From NCBI GenBank assembly GCA_947448375.1, contig CANFMY010000003.1:1-42923 (forward strand): 42,923 bases of DNA, given 5' to 3'. Below the pieces are notes generated by a model. The model saw only the letters and a list, made by a program, of their open reading frames with translations. It was not told the origin of the DNA and did no database searches. Below, in pieces: positions 1 through 8,436 of this stretch (the first letter of the stretch is position 1; each line of letters begins with the position of its first letter). Made by a program: the position numbers and the translations under genes. Origin of the DNA: Comamonadaceae bacterium (GTDB lineage: Bacteria; Pseudomonadota; Gammaproteobacteria; Burkholderiales; Burkholderiaceae_C).

Positions 1-695
1 GCCGGGTCGCGCAGGTTGATGTTGGGCGAGGCCATGTCGATCTTGGCGCGCAGCACCGCGGCGCCATCGTCGAGTTGGCCGTCACGCATCTCGCGAAATC
101 GCTGCAGGTTCTCGGCCGGGGTGCGGCCGCGAAACGGGCTGTTGGTGCCGGGGGTGTTGAAGTCTCCGCGGTTGACGCGCATGTCCTCGGCTGTTTGCTC
201 GTCCACATAGGCATGACCGGCTTCGATGAGGTACTCGGCTGCGCGGTACATGAAGTCAAAGTAGTCGCTGGCCTGGTACAGGTAGGAAGCCGGGGAGCCA
301 TCGGGCGCCTGGTTCCAGTTGAAGCCCAGCCACTGGATCGCATCCAGGATGGAGTTGACGTACTCGGTGTCTTCCTTCTCGGGGTTGGTGTCGTCAAAAC
401 GCATGTGGCACACGCCACCATAGTCGCGAGCCAGACCGAAGTTCAGGCAGATGCTTTTGGCGTGGCCCACGTGCAGGTAGCCGTTGGGTTCGGGCGGGAA
501 GCGGGTGCGGATGCGGGCCGGGTCGGGGGTGCCCTGGGCATGGTGCGCGGCGTCCCCTGGGCTGCCGGCCCAGCGACGGCTGGCATAGGTGCCCTGAGCC
601 AGATCGGATTCGATGATCTGGCGCAGGAAGTTGCTGGTTTTGGGGGCGTCACCGCTGCCAGTGCTGGCAGGGTCGTGGGCAGGCACGGAAGTCAT
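1..695 (-). CDS. glnS: Glutamine--tRNA ligase, N-terminal part (cut by left edge)
   Basis: Class I aminoacyl-tRNA synthetase that charges tRNA-Gln in the cytoplasm. Only about the first 231 residues are in the window; the KMSKS loop and anticodon-binding barrels lie beyond base 1. The class I signature reads [14 protein letters not shown] at residues 67-80, followed by the Rossmann-fold segment [15 protein letters not shown]. Compared with the E. coli enzyme, about 15-20 extra residues lie between the N-terminal helix ([11 protein letters not shown]) and the signature. The ATG at 695 fits the family N-terminus. It has no Shine-Dalgarno; a TAAAAT hexamer ends 6 nt before it, so the message may be leaderless. 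The gene is divergent from uppP. Confidence 0.97.
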   Translation of the reverse strand, partial: MTSVPAHDPASTGSGDAPKTSNFLRQIIESDLAQGTYASRRWAGSPGDAAHHAQGTPDPARIRTRFPPEPNGYLHVGHAKSICLNFGLARDYGGVCHMRFDDTNPEKEDTEYVNSILDAIQWLGFNWNQAPDGSPASYLYQASDYFDFMYRAAEYLIEAGHAYVDEQTAEDMRVNRGDFNTPGTNSPFRGRTPAENLQRFREMRDGQLDDGAAVLRAKIDMASPNINLRDP

Positions 696-701
696 GCGCT
701 G

Positions 702-707
702 ATTTTA
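702..707 (-). promoter_or_regulatory. Putative -10 element of glnS
   Basis: TAAAAT on the minus strand (5 of 6 matches to TATAAT), followed by CAGCGC and then the glnS ATG. A start site 6-8 nt downstream would fall on or next to the start codon. No convincing -35 hexamer is visible. Confidence 0.45.
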
Positions 708-741
708 GGGCAGGGGCGAGGGCACCCGACACCGCTGGACC

Positions 742-747
742 GATAAT
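742..747 (+). promoter_or_regulatory. Putative -10 element of uppP
   Basis: GATAAT (5 of 6 matches) lies about 30 nt before the proposed uppP start, giving a short leader that includes a GGAG ribosome-binding site. No clear -35 is seen, so this is a weak assignment. Confidence 0.35.
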
Positions 748-776
748 AGAAGGTTATCGAACGCAGTGGAGTGCAT

Positions 777-1628
777 GTGGATCTGGTGTTGTTGCTCAAA
801 GCAGCCCTGATGGGCGTGGTGGAGGGGTTGACCGAGTTTTTGCCCATCTCGTCCACCGGTCATCTGATTCTGGCGGGCGCCTTGCTGGGGTTTGACGATG
901 ACAAGGCCAAGGTGTTTGACATCGCCATCCAGACAGGGGCCATCCTGGCGGTCATCATTGTGTACTGGGACAAGATTTCGACCACGGTGCTGGCCTTGCC
1001 CACGCAACGGCTGGCGCGCCGGTTTGCCCTCAATGTGCTGATTGGCTTCCTGCCTGCCGTGGTGCTAGGCCTGCTGTTTGGCAAATTCATCAAGGTGCAT
1101 TTGTTCACGCCCACCGTGGTGGCCACCACCTTCATTCTGGGCGGATTCGTCATTTTGTGGGCCGAAGGCTGGGGGCGCTCGCGTCGTGCGGATGAGCATC
1201 CCAATGACCGGGTGCGCATCATGAATGTCGAGTCGATGACGCCGCTGGACGCACTCAAGGTGGGGCTGGTGCAGTGTCTGGCCATGGTGCCTGGTACCAG
1301 CCGCAGTGGGGCCACCATCATTGGCGGCATGTTGCTGGGCCTGAGCCGCAAGGCGGCCACCGACTTTTCGTTTTACCTGGCCATTCCCACGCTGATCGGC
1401 GCGGGTGCGTACAGCCTGTACAAAGAGCGCGCGCTGCTGAGCTGGGCGGATCTGCCCATGTTCAGCGTGGGCCTGGTGCTGTCGTTTCTGAGCGCCTGGG
1501 TCTGCGTGCGCTGGTTGCTGCGCTACATCGCCACGCACAGCTTTGTGCCCTTTGCCTGGTACCGCATCGCCTTTGGGGGCGTGGTCTTGCTCACGGCCTG
1601 GAAGGGCTGGATTGTCTGGGCGCCTTGA
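777..1628 (+). CDS. uppP: Undecaprenyl-diphosphatase (BacA/UppP)
   Basis: Integral inner-membrane phosphatase that converts undecaprenyl pyrophosphate to the monophosphate, recycling the lipid carrier for peptidoglycan and other glycans; extra copies give bacitracin resistance. Both family signatures are present: [19 protein letters not shown] near the N-terminus and [10 protein letters not shown] around residue 180. The rest is strongly hydrophobic and the length (283 aa) is normal. I prefer GTG at 777 over GTG at 771. It gives the usual [13 protein letters not shown] start and has GGAG at 768-771, 5 nt upstream. It converges with mutS across 69 bp. Confidence 0.96.
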   Translation: MDLVLLLKAALMGVVEGLTEFLPISSTGHLILAGALLGFDDDKAKVFDIAIQTGAILAVIIVYWDKISTTVLALPTQRLARRFALNVLIGFLPAVVLGLLFGKFIKVHLFTPTVVATTFILGGFVILWAEGWGRSRRADEHPNDRVRIMNVESMTPLDALKVGLVQCLAMVPGTSRSGATIIGGMLLGLSRKAATDFSFYLAIPTLIGAGAYSLYKERALLSWADLPMFSVGLVLSFLSAWVCVRWLLRYIATHSFVPFAWYRIAFGGVVLLTAWKGWIVWAP

Positions 1629-1643
1629 GGCCTGACAAGCGGC

Positions 1644-1680
1644 GGCAGCTCGGTCTGCTGCCAGACGGAAGACATCCGTC
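1644..1680. terminator. Two small stem-loops between convergent uppP and mutS
   Basis: GGCAGC (1644-1649) pairs with GCTGCC (1657-1662), and GACGGA (1664-1669) pairs with TCCGTC (1675-1680) across a 5-nt loop. There is no T-run on either strand, so this is at best a weak or Rho-assisted terminator between the two converging genes. Confidence 0.35.
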
Positions 1681-1697
1681 CCCGGTGACGGGCAGGT

Positions 1698-4289
1698 TCA
1701 CAGCAGTTTCTTGAGTGCGTACAGCGCGTCGAGCGCCTCACGCGGTGTCAGCAAGTCCGGATCGATCTGCGCCAGCCGGGACTCCAGCAAAGAAGGCTCC
1801 ACCGCTTCACTCAAGGGCGGAGGCGCAAACAAATCCACTTGCTCACGTTGTGCATCGGCCTGAGATTCCAGCGAGGCCAGGGCATGGCGCGCATGGGTCA
1901 GCACCGGCTGTGGCATACCCGCGAGGCGGGCCACCTGGATGCCATAACTCCGACTCGCCGGTCCGGCTTGCAGCTCGTGCAGAAACACAATGTCCGAGCC
2001 TTGTTCACTGGCGCTCACGTGCATGTTGCAGGCGGCGCGGTGCTGCGCGGGAAACTCGGTGAGTTCAAAGTAATGCGTGGCAAACAGCGTGAAGGCCTGC
2101 GTCTTGTCGTGCAGATGCGTGGCAATCCCGCTGGCCAGGGCGAGGCCATCGAAGGTGGAGGTGCCGCGGCCAATCTCGTCCATCAGCACCAGGCTGTGCG
2201 GTGTGGCTGCGTGCAGGATTTGAGCGGCCTCGGTCATCTCCAGCATGAAGGTCGACTGGGCGTTGGCGAGATCATCGGCTGCGCCAATGCGGGTGTGAAT
2301 GGCGTCGATCGGACCCAGGCGACACGCGGTGGCCGGCACATGCGAGCCCATGCTGGCCAACAGCACGATCAACGCCACTTGCCGCATGTAGGTGGACTTG
2401 CCGCCCATGTTGGGGCCGGTGATGATCTGCATGCGGTGGTTGGGACCGAGCTGGGTGTCGTTGGCGATGAACTGGCCACCACTCGCTTCGGCCAGACGGG
2501 CTTCGACGACAGGGTGACGCCCCCCGCGTATCTCGATGCAGGGGGTGCGCACAAACTCGGGCTCGCACCAGCGCAAGGTGAGCGAACGCTCGGACAGACT
2601 GCACAGCACATCGAGCGTGGCCAGCGCACGCGCCAAGCGGCCCAAAGCGGGGACAAAGCCCTGCAGGGCATCAAGCAGTTGCTCGTACAACCATTTTTCG
2701 CGCGCCAGCGCCCGCTCTTGCGCGGACAAGGCTTTGTCCTCGAAGGCTTTGAGCTCGGGGGTGATGAAGCGCTCAGCGTTCTTGAGCGTTTGGCGACGGC
2801 GGTAGTCGTCGGGCACGCGGTCGAGCTGACCTTGCGTGACCTCGATGTAAAAACCGTGCACCTTGTTGAACTGCACCCGCAGGTTGGCAATGCCGGTGCG
2901 TGCACGTTCGCGGCCCTCGAGTTCCAGCAGAAAGCCGTCGCAGTTGTTTTGAATGGCACGCAGCTCGTCAAGCTCGGCGTCAAACCCATCGGCCATGACG
3001 CCGCCATCACGCACCAGCGCGGCGGGTTCGGGGTGCAGGGCTCGCAGCAGCAATTCGCCGCAAGCGGGCGGGACCCTCATGTCCTGCCCCAGTGCGTGCA
3101 GCCAGGGACTGTCGGGCAAGCCCTGCTGCAGGTCGAGGGCGCGGTTGAGTGACAAGCCCAGGGCCACCAGTTCGCGCGGACGCACCTGGCGCAGCGCGAT
3201 GCGGGCCGAGATGCGCTGCACGTCGCTCATGCCCTTGAGGGCCTGGCGCAAGGCGGACCAACGGCCCTGGCCGCCGGGACCTTGCAAGGCGCGGATGGCG
3301 TCGAGCCGTTGCGCCGCCAGGGCGCGATCGCGCGGCGGCTCCAGCAGCCATTGGCGCAGCAGGCGACTGCCCATGCCGGTCATGCAGGTGTCCAGCAGCG
3401 AGAGCAGGGTGGGGCTGTCCTCGCCGCGCAGGGTCTGGGTCAGCTCGAGGTTGCGGCGGGTGGTGAGCGGCAAGTCGATGAACCGATCGTCGCGCTGCAC
3501 CACCAGGCCTTGCACATGGCTGAGGGGACGCCCCTGGGTGTGCTCGGCATAGGCCATGAGCGCCGAGGCAGCGGCCTGGGCTTGCGGCAGGTCTTGCGCT
3601 TGCCAGGCGTCGAGGTTGGCGGTTTGCAGTTGCTCGAGCAGTTTGCGCAGGCCCAGGGTGGTGTCAAATTGCCAGGTGGGGCGCGCCGTCACCCGATGGC
3701 TGCCTTGCAGAAACGGATGCGCATGCGTGGGCATCTCGGCGCTGCAGAGCAATTCGCTGGGGTTGATGCGCGTGAGCCATTGCGGCAATTCGTCGAGCGC
3801 GCACTCGGCCAGGTGGATGTCGCCTTGCGTGACACTCAGCCAGGCCAGGCCACAGCCCGCTGCCTTGGCCGCGCGTGGGCCGATGTGCACGGCCAGCAGG
3901 ACGGCCTCTTGCCGTTCGTGCAGCAACTCGGCGTCGGTGAGCGTGCCGGGGGTGACCACACGCACCACCTTGCGCTCCACCGGGCCCTTGCCATTGACTT
4001 CGCCCACCTGCTCGCAAATGGCGACCGATTCGCCCAGCTTGATGAGGCGTGCCAGGTAGCTGTCCACCGAGTGAAACGGCACGCCGGCCATCACCACCGG
4101 TTGACCCGCCGTCTGGCCGCGTTGCGTCAGCGTGATATCGAGCAGCCGTGCCGCTTTTTCGGCGTCGTCAAAAAACAGTTCGTAGAAATCCCCCATGCGG
4201 TAGAACACCAGCGTGGTGGGGAAGTCTGCCTTGATGCCCAGGTACTGGGCCATCATGGGGGTGTGCTGGGACAGGTCAGCTGTCGCCAT
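1698..4289 (-). CDS. mutS: DNA mismatch repair ATPase MutS
   Basis: Recognises base mismatches and small loops and recruits MutL. Full length at 863 aa. The mismatch-reading Phe-x-Glu motif is F35-Y36-E37 in GDFYELFF. Then come the connector, core and clamp regions, and an ABC-type ATPase domain with Walker [10 protein letters not shown] (K631) and Walker [17 protein letters not shown]. The C-terminal tail ([15 protein letters not shown]) corresponds to the tetramerisation region. The start overlaps the end of suhB by 14 bp, so the two are probably co-transcribed. All domains and catalytic residues appear intact, so there is no sign of a mutator allele. Confidence 0.98.
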   Translation of the reverse strand: MATADLSQHTPMMAQYLGIKADFPTTLVFYRMGDFYELFFDDAEKAARLLDITLTQRGQTAGQPVVMAGVPFHSVDSYLARLIKLGESVAICEQVGEVNGKGPVERKVVRVVTPGTLTDAELLHERQEAVLLAVHIGPRAAKAAGCGLAWLSVTQGDIHLAECALDELPQWLTRINPSELLCSAEMPTHAHPFLQGSHRVTARPTWQFDTTLGLRKLLEQLQTANLDAWQAQDLPQAQAAASALMAYAEHTQGRPLSHVQGLVVQRDDRFIDLPLTTRRNLELTQTLRGEDSPTLLSLLDTCMTGMGSRLLRQWLLEPPRDRALAAQRLDAIRALQGPGGQGRWSALRQALKGMSDVQRISARIALRQVRPRELVALGLSLNRALDLQQGLPDSPWLHALGQDMRVPPACGELLLRALHPEPAALVRDGGVMADGFDAELDELRAIQNNCDGFLLELEGRERARTGIANLRVQFNKVHGFYIEVTQGQLDRVPDDYRRRQTLKNAERFITPELKAFEDKALSAQERALAREKWLYEQLLDALQGFVPALGRLARALATLDVLCSLSERSLTLRWCEPEFVRTPCIEIRGGRHPVVEARLAEASGGQFIANDTQLGPNHRMQIITGPNMGGKSTYMRQVALIVLLASMGSHVPATACRLGPIDAIHTRIGAADDLANAQSTFMLEMTEAAQILHAATPHSLVLMDEIGRGTSTFDGLALASGIATHLHDKTQAFTLFATHYFELTEFPAQHRAACNMHVSASEQGSDIVFLHELQAGPASRSYGIQVARLAGMPQPVLTHARHALASLESQADAQREQVDLFAPPPLSEAVEPSLLESRLAQIDPDLLTPREALDALYALKKLL

Positions 4290-5148
4290 GGGTGTCTTCA
4301 GCCTTCAAGGTCGGCCGCGATGCCTTCTCTTGCGCTGTGGCGAACTTCGAGTACTTGCGCAGCACGCTCACCATTTGCGCGTAGATGCGCGGGTTGGCGG
4401 CCATGCACTCGCGCTGCTCGAGGAAGTCGGCCTCGCCGGTGAAGTTGCCCACCAGGCCACCGGCTTCGGTCACCAGCAGGCTGCCGGCGGCCATGTCCCA
4501 GGGGGAGAGACCAATTTCAAAGAAGCCGTCGCTGAAGCCCGCGGCGACATAGGCCAAATCGAGCGCGGCGGCGCCCGGACGGCGCAAGCCGGTGGTGCGC
4601 TGCATCATGTCGCCCATCAGACGCAAGTAGGTGTTGAAGTCATCGCCGGGGCGGAACGGGAAGCCCGTGGAGATCAGGGAGTCAGACAGCTGGGTGCGCT
4701 TGCTCACACGGATGCGCCGGTCGTTCAAGTAGGCGCCGCGACCGCGGGTGGAGGTGAACAAATCGTTGCGGGTGGGGTCGTACACCACGGCCTGTTCGAT
4801 GCGGCCGCGCACCTGCAAGGCGATGCTCACGCAATAGACCGGAAAGCCGTGGATGAAGTTGGTGGTGCCGTCCAGAGGATCGATGATCCAGACGTGGTCG
4901 CTGTTGGCGTTGCCGCGCGTGGTGCCCGATTCTTCGGCGCGGATGCCGTGGTCCGGGTAGGCGGTGAGCAGGGTATCGATGATCGCCTCTTCACTGGCGT
5001 GGTCCACTTCGGTGACGAAGTCGTTGGACAGCTTTTGCGAAACCCGCACGGCCGCAACGTCCAGGGCGGCGCGGTTGATGATGGAACCGGCGGCGCGGGC
5101 GGCCTTGACGGCCATGTTGAGCATCGGGTGGATGGAAGAGGTGGTCAT
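4276..5148 (-). CDS. suhB: Inositol-1-monophosphatase family protein SuhB
   Basis: Mg-dependent phosphatase of the IMPase superfamily; in E. coli SuhB also joins the Nus/rRNA antitermination complex. 290 aa. Metal ligands are visible: E72-E73 in AEESG, D90 and D93 in [12 protein letters not shown], and the downstream [15 protein letters not shown] motif. ATG at 5148 gives [14 protein letters not shown], matching the E. coli N-terminus around HPMLN; an in-frame start further upstream is unlikely. The gene is divergent from trmJ, as in E. coli, and overlaps mutS by 14 bp. I cannot tell whether the NusA-binding role is conserved. Confidence 0.95.
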   Translation of the reverse strand: MTTSSIHPMLNMAVKAARAAGSIINRAALDVAAVRVSQKLSNDFVTEVDHASEEAIIDTLLTAYPDHGIRAEESGTTRGNANSDHVWIIDPLDGTTNFIHGFPVYCVSIALQVRGRIEQAVVYDPTRNDLFTSTRGRGAYLNDRRIRVSKRTQLSDSLISTGFPFRPGDDFNTYLRLMGDMMQRTTGLRRPGAAALDLAYVAAGFSDGFFEIGLSPWDMAAGSLLVTEAGGLVGNFTGEADFLEQRECMAANPRIYAQMVSVLRKYSKFATAQEKASRPTLKAEDTHGDS

Positions 5149-5223
5149 GGATTGTGGCGGACCGCACACCCCGAGGGGCTGGCCCGAAAGAGCTGAACAA
5201 GGGCGCCCGACGATGCAGGCGGC

Positions 5224-5239
5224 GACAATAGCGATTTTA
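5224..5239. promoter_or_regulatory. Divergent promoter region of suhB and trmJ
   Basis: The 102-bp gap holds GACAAT on the plus strand (5224-5229; 4 of 6 matches), about 21 nt before trmJ, and TAAAAT on the minus strand (5239-5234; 5 of 6 matches), which would give suhB a leader of about 80 nt. No good -35 boxes are seen. Confidence 0.35.
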
Positions 5240-5250
5240 CGCGTTTACCG

Positions 5251-6018
5251 ATGTCGATGCCCATGCCCCGTACCCGCTTCATCCTGATCGAGACCAGCCA
5301 CGCCGGCAACGTGGGGGGGGTGGCGCGCGCCATGAAGGTCATGGGCTTTGATGACCTGGTGCTGGTGCGCCCGCGCTGGAGCAATGTGCTGCGCCGTGAA
5401 GAAACCATCCAGCGTGCCAGCGGGGCCCTGGACGTGCTGCACAACGCCCGTATCGTCGAGACCCTGGACGAGGCGCTGGACGGCATGACCCACCTGTGCG
5501 CCACGGCCATGGTGGCGCGCGATTTTGGTCCGCCCACGCAAACCCCCAGGCAGCACCTGGCGCCGCTGGCGCAGTCTGCGCCCGAGGGGGTGGCGTTTCT
5601 CTTTGGTTCCGAGCGCTTTGGCATGAGCAACGAGGATGTGTACCGGTGCCATGTGGCGCTGCGCATCCCCACCCACCCCGCGTTTGGCTCGCTCAATCTG
5701 GCCAGTGCGGTGCAAGTCATTGCGTACGAATGGCGTGAGGCCCTGGGGGGATGGGGCGAGCCCACGGAGTCGACGGGTGGCGATACCCCCGACGCCACCG
5801 CGGGCGCGTCGAAAGCCGATGCCCAGCAAATCGCCGGCCTGCTGCAGCATTGGGAGCAGTCGCTCACCGCGATCGGGTTTCTGGATCCTGAGGCGCCCAA
5901 GAAGCTCATGCCGCGCTTGCAGCAACTCTTCAACCGCGCTGCCTTGACGCCCGAAGAAGTCCATATCCTGCGTGGTGTTGCCCGGCAGATGACGCGTCAC
6001 CAGGCCGAGAAACGCTAG
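5251..6018 (+). CDS. trmJ: tRNA (cytidine/uridine-2'-O-)-methyltransferase TrmJ family
   Basis: SPOUT-class methyltransferase that 2'-O-methylates position 32 of tRNA anticodon loops using S-adenosylmethionine. 255 aa. The N-terminal motif HAGNVGGVARAMK (residues 17-29) contains the catalytic Arg (R26). The knot motifs FGSERFGMSNED and IPTHPAFGSLNLASAVQ build the SAM site. The C-terminal third is the family's helical extension. Three in-frame ATGs occur close together (5251, 5257, 5263); none has a clear Shine-Dalgarno, so the first is kept provisionally. cysE follows after 9 bp, suggesting co-transcription, though cysE also has its own -10-like box. Confidence 0.93.
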   Translation: MSMPMPRTRFILIETSHAGNVGGVARAMKVMGFDDLVLVRPRWSNVLRREETIQRASGALDVLHNARIVETLDEALDGMTHLCATAMVARDFGPPTQTPRQHLAPLAQSAPEGVAFLFGSERFGMSNEDVYRCHVALRIPTHPAFGSLNLASAVQVIAYEWREALGGWGEPTESTGGDTPDATAGASKADAQQIAGLLQHWEQSLTAIGFLDPEAPKKLMPRLQQLFNRAALTPEEVHILRGVARQMTRHQAEKR

Positions 6019-6021
6019 ACT
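6016..6021 (+). promoter_or_regulatory. Putative internal -10 element before cysE
   Basis: TAGACT (4 of 6 matches) overlaps the trmJ stop codon and lies 6 nt before the cysE ATG. cysE lacks a Shine-Dalgarno, so initiation here would give a leaderless cysE transcript. Weak on its own; it gains weight from six similar cases in the window. Confidence 0.3.
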
Positions 6022-6027
6022 TCACGC

Positions 6028-6795
6028 ATGTTTGCCCGTTTGCGCTCCGACATCCAATGCATTCTCGACCGGGACCCGGCCGCCCGTTCGCGCTGGGAGG
6101 TGCTGACCTGCTATCCCGGCCTCCATGCGCTGGTGATGCACCGGATGGCGCACCGTTGCTGGAACCTGGGCCTGCACTGGCTGGGCCGTTTCATTTCGCA
6201 TGTATCGCGCGGGTTGACGGGCATTGAAATCCACCCGGCCGCACGCATTGGCGAGCGTGTGTTTTTCGACCACGCCATGGGCGTGGTGGTGGGGGAGACC
6301 GCCGAGATCGGCGACGGCTGCACGATTTACCAGGGGGTCACCTTGGGCGGCACTTCTCTGTACAAAGGCGCCAAGCGCCATCCGACGCTGGGACGCGACG
6401 TGGTGGTCAGCGCGGGGGCCAAGGTGCTGGGTGGTTTTGTGGTGGGGGACGGCGCCAAGATCGGCAGCAACGCGGTGGTGATCAAGCCCGTGCCCGCCGG
6501 GGCCACCGCAGTGGGTATCCCGGCGCGCATCATTCCCGCCAAGGACGGCGACAGCGCCGATGTCTCGGCCGGCCAGCGCAAGTTCAACGCCTATGGCATC
6601 ACCGAAGACGATGATCCGCTGAGCCAGGCCATGCGCGGCCTGATCGACAACGCCTCGTCACAGGAGCATCAGATTGCCCTGCTGTGGAAAGCGTTGGAGA
6701 GTCTGTCGCAACCCGGGGCCAACGCTGTGCCGCAAGACGCGGCCAAACAGGAGCAGTTTGCAGCTGACAAGCTGAACCAGCTGGTGGGCAAGTAA
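6028..6795 (+). CDS. cysE: Serine O-acetyltransferase
   Basis: Transfers acetyl from acetyl-CoA to L-serine, giving O-acetylserine, the first committed step of cysteine synthesis. 255 aa. After a helical N-terminal part comes a left-handed beta-helix of hexapeptide repeats, with FFDHAMGVVVGETAEIGDG carrying the catalytic Asp-His pair. The CoA/trimer segment KRHPTLGRDVVVSAGAKVLG follows. Beyond the beta-helix is a tail of about 70 residues, longer than in the E. coli protein and rich in Gln and Asp. It does not end in the usual Ile that docks into cysteine synthase, but in QLVGK. It ends 141 bp before the convergent mog. Confidence 0.95.
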   Translation: MFARLRSDIQCILDRDPAARSRWEVLTCYPGLHALVMHRMAHRCWNLGLHWLGRFISHVSRGLTGIEIHPAARIGERVFFDHAMGVVVGETAEIGDGCTIYQGVTLGGTSLYKGAKRHPTLGRDVVVSAGAKVLGGFVVGDGAKIGSNAVVIKPVPAGATAVGIPARIIPAKDGDSADVSAGQRKFNAYGITEDDDPLSQAMRGLIDNASSQEHQIALLWKALESLSQPGANAVPQDAAKQEQFAADKLNQLVGK

Positions 6796-6800
6796 CACGA

Positions 6801-6833
6801 CCTCGCGCGCGGTTGTGATCCCTCTTGCGAGGG
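6801..6833. terminator. Stem-loop after cysE
   Basis: CCCTC (6820-6824) pairs with GAGGG (6829-6833) around a TTGC loop; alternatively CCTCGC (6801-6806) pairs with GCGAGG (6827-6832). There is no T-tract. It is a possible terminator for cysE in the 141-bp convergent gap. Confidence 0.3.
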
Positions 6834-6875
6834 GTGATGACAAGGGCCGTGGGCTTGTTGCGTGTTGGGGCCTGG

Positions 6876-6943
6876 GCTTCGAGTCAGCGCCGTTGGGCCA
6901 ACGCGTGGTGTTAGCGCGTTCTGCCAGCGCTTCGAGTCAGCGC
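6876..6943. repeat. 15-bp direct repeat between cysE and mog
   Basis: GCTTCGAGTCAGCGC occurs at 6876-6890 and again at 6929-6943, 53 bp apart. The second copy covers the mog stop codon. The 10-mer GCTTCGAGTC recurs at 18164-18173, upstream of the Bug-receptor gene. Confidence 0.7.
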
Positions 6944-7554
6944 GGCGGCCGAATCGCCGTCTTGGGGCGAAAGGCTTTGCAGAACTCGTCCCGCGTTTCC
7001 AGGTACGGCCCCCCGATCAGGTCGATGCAATAGGGCACGGCCGCAAAAATGCCATCCACCACCTTGCCGCCCTGGGCATCTTTCAACCCGCCCAAGGTTT
7101 CCTGGATGGATTTGGGTTGGCCGGGCAGGTTGATGATCAGGCTTTTGTCGCGAATCACGGCCACCTGACGCGAGAGGATGGCCGTGGGGACAAAGCGCAG
7201 GCTGATCTGGCGCATCTGCTCTCCAAATCCGGGCATTTCCTTGTGGGCCACGGCCAGCGTGGCCTCGGGTGTCACATCGCGCAGGGCCGGACCGGTGCCG
7301 CCCGTGGTCAGCACCAGCGAGCACCCGGCATTCACCAGTTCAATCAGTGTATGGCTGATCAGCGCCTGCTCGTCGGCAATCAGGCGGGATTCCCACTCGA
7401 TGGGGTTGAGCAGCGCCTGACCCAGCCAGTCACGCAAGGCGGGCAGGCCCTTGTCTTCGTACACGCCAGTGGAGGCGCGGTCGCTGATGGAGACGATGCC
7501 GATGCGCACACGGTCGCAGCGTTGATCGGGCTCGGGAGGGGTGTCGTGAGGCAT
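6937..7554 (-). CDS. mog: Molybdopterin adenylyltransferase (Mog/MoaB family)
   Basis: Adenylylates molybdopterin, the step before molybdenum insertion in molybdenum cofactor synthesis. 205 aa from ATG 7554; an alternative in-frame ATG at 7563 adds three residues, and neither has a clear Shine-Dalgarno. Family features are IGIVSISDRASTGVYEDKG near the N-terminus, the nucleotide/MPT-binding TTGGTGPALRDVTPEAT, and the C-terminal LPGQPKSIQE segment. No other molybdenum cofactor gene is nearby. It lies downstream of darP on the same strand, but 161 bp of repeat-rich DNA separate them, so it probably has its own promoter. Confidence 0.9.
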   Translation of the reverse strand: MPHDTPPEPDQRCDRVRIGIVSISDRASTGVYEDKGLPALRDWLGQALLNPIEWESRLIADEQALISHTLIELVNAGCSLVLTTGGTGPALRDVTPEATLAVAHKEMPGFGEQMRQISLRFVPTAILSRQVAVIRDKSLIINLPGQPKSIQETLGGLKDAQGGKVVDGIFAAVPYCIDLIGGPYLETRDEFCKAFRPKTAIRPPR

Positions 7555-7606
7555 GGCAGACATCGGGCGGATGGGCGAGGGGATAGCTGAACGGGGAGCT
7601 GACTGT

Positions 7607-7650
7607 GGACAGGTGGTGGACAGAAGGCGGACAGAGGGCGGGCAGGTGGC
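7607..7650. repeat. Four tandem 11-bp units upstream of mog
   Basis: Successive units begin GGACAG at 7607, 7618 and 7629 and GGGCAG at 7640, each 11 bp long and sharing the pattern GGACAGnnGGY (the first unit ends GT). The period equals about one helical turn, so the sites would lie on one face of the DNA. Because 11 is not a multiple of 3, the array is non-coding. Its role is unknown. Confidence 0.65.
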
Positions 7651-7688
7651 GCGCAAAAGGGGTGCTGCAGGCGGCTGGAGCGGGCTTG

Positions 7689-7728
7689 GACGCCAGCATG
7701 ACCGCGCGACAGCGGTCATGCTGGCGTC
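7689..7728. repeat. 17-bp perfect inverted repeat at the 3' end of darP
   Basis: Arms 7689-7705 and 7712-7728 are perfectly complementary around the 6-nt loop GCGACA. On the minus strand the left arm contains the last three sense codons and the stop codon of darP, so the hairpin forms on the 3' end of that mRNA. No T-run follows. It could act as a terminator or as 3'-end protection. Confidence 0.75.
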
Positions 7729-8369
7729 GTGGGGTCCTCGTCCTCTGCCTGGTTGAGCTGAGCGCGAATCAGCTGAAACAGTTCGCGGTAGGCGCGCCCA
7801 TGCCGCGGGGCCAGGCCTTGCGAGACCTCGGCGGCCGTGGGTTGGCCGTCCTTGCGGGCCTGGCGCACCAGGGCGCGCAGTTGCTGGCTATCGGTCCCGG
7901 GATACGCGCTCAGCCAGTCGGACACGGCCTCGTCGGCGGCCATGAATCGTTCGCGCCAGTGTTCGGCCAGGTGCAGGGCTTTGGTCTCACGTGCGCTGCC
8001 CTGGTGTTGTTCGGTGATGGCGGTGCGGATGGCCTCGACGTCTTCCGCTTCGAGTTTGCGCATCAGTTTGCCCACGTACTGCACCTGCCGGCGACGGCCT
8101 TCGAAGTTGGTGATGCGGCGGGTTTCGGCCAGGGCCTGCAGCAGGGCGTCGTCCACGTGTCCCTGGTCAAGCAGGCGTTGCGTCAGGTCGGCGCGCAGGC
8201 CCAGCATGGCTTCGCCCAGGTCTTGGCGCTCGGCGCTCTCGCGCTTGAGGTCGGTTTTGCTGGCGCTGTCTGTGCCCTTGAGCTCGCGTTTGAGCTCCAG
8301 GTCGAGCTCGCTGCCCAGGGCAACGAACTGACCGCGCACGAAATAGCCTTTGGTGGGTTTGCGGGACAT
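7716..8369 (-). CDS. darP: Ribosome-associated protein DarP (YjgA, DUF615)
   Basis: Small helical protein of the DUF615/YjgA family; the E. coli member binds late 50S assembly intermediates. 217 aa. The start MSRKPTKGYFVRGQF at ATG 8369 fits the family better than an in-frame start 51 nt upstream. Central features are the helix LTQRLLDQGHVDDALLQALAE, then RRRQVQYVGKLMRKLE, the family's best-conserved block. The tail is acidic (NQAEDEDPTTPA). It is divergent from pmbA with 67 bp between, an arrangement also found in E. coli. Its last codons lie inside a 17-bp inverted repeat. Confidence 0.92.
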   Translation of the reverse strand: MSRKPTKGYFVRGQFVALGSELDLELKRELKGTDSASKTDLKRESAERQDLGEAMLGLRADLTQRLLDQGHVDDALLQALAETRRITNFEGRRRQVQYVGKLMRKLEAEDVEAIRTAITEQHQGSARETKALHLAEHWRERFMAADEAVSDWLSAYPGTDSQQLRALVRQARKDGQPTAAEVSQGLAPRHGRAYRELFQLIRAQLNQAEDEDPTTPA

Positions 8370-8421
8370 GTCGGGGTAGGGGGTAATCACCGGCGGCAGC
8401 GGAGTGTGTCGCTTCGGCAAG

Positions 8422-8428
8422 TATCATA
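8422..8428. promoter_or_regulatory. Overlapping divergent -10 elements of pmbA and darP
   Basis: TATCAT on the plus strand (8422-8427; 5 of 6 matches) ends 9 nt before the pmbA ATG. On the minus strand the same bases read TATGAT (8428-8423; 5 of 6 matches), giving darP a leader of about 45 nt. The two boxes overlap almost completely. Confidence 0.5.
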
Positions 8429-8436
8429 GCCGCCAG

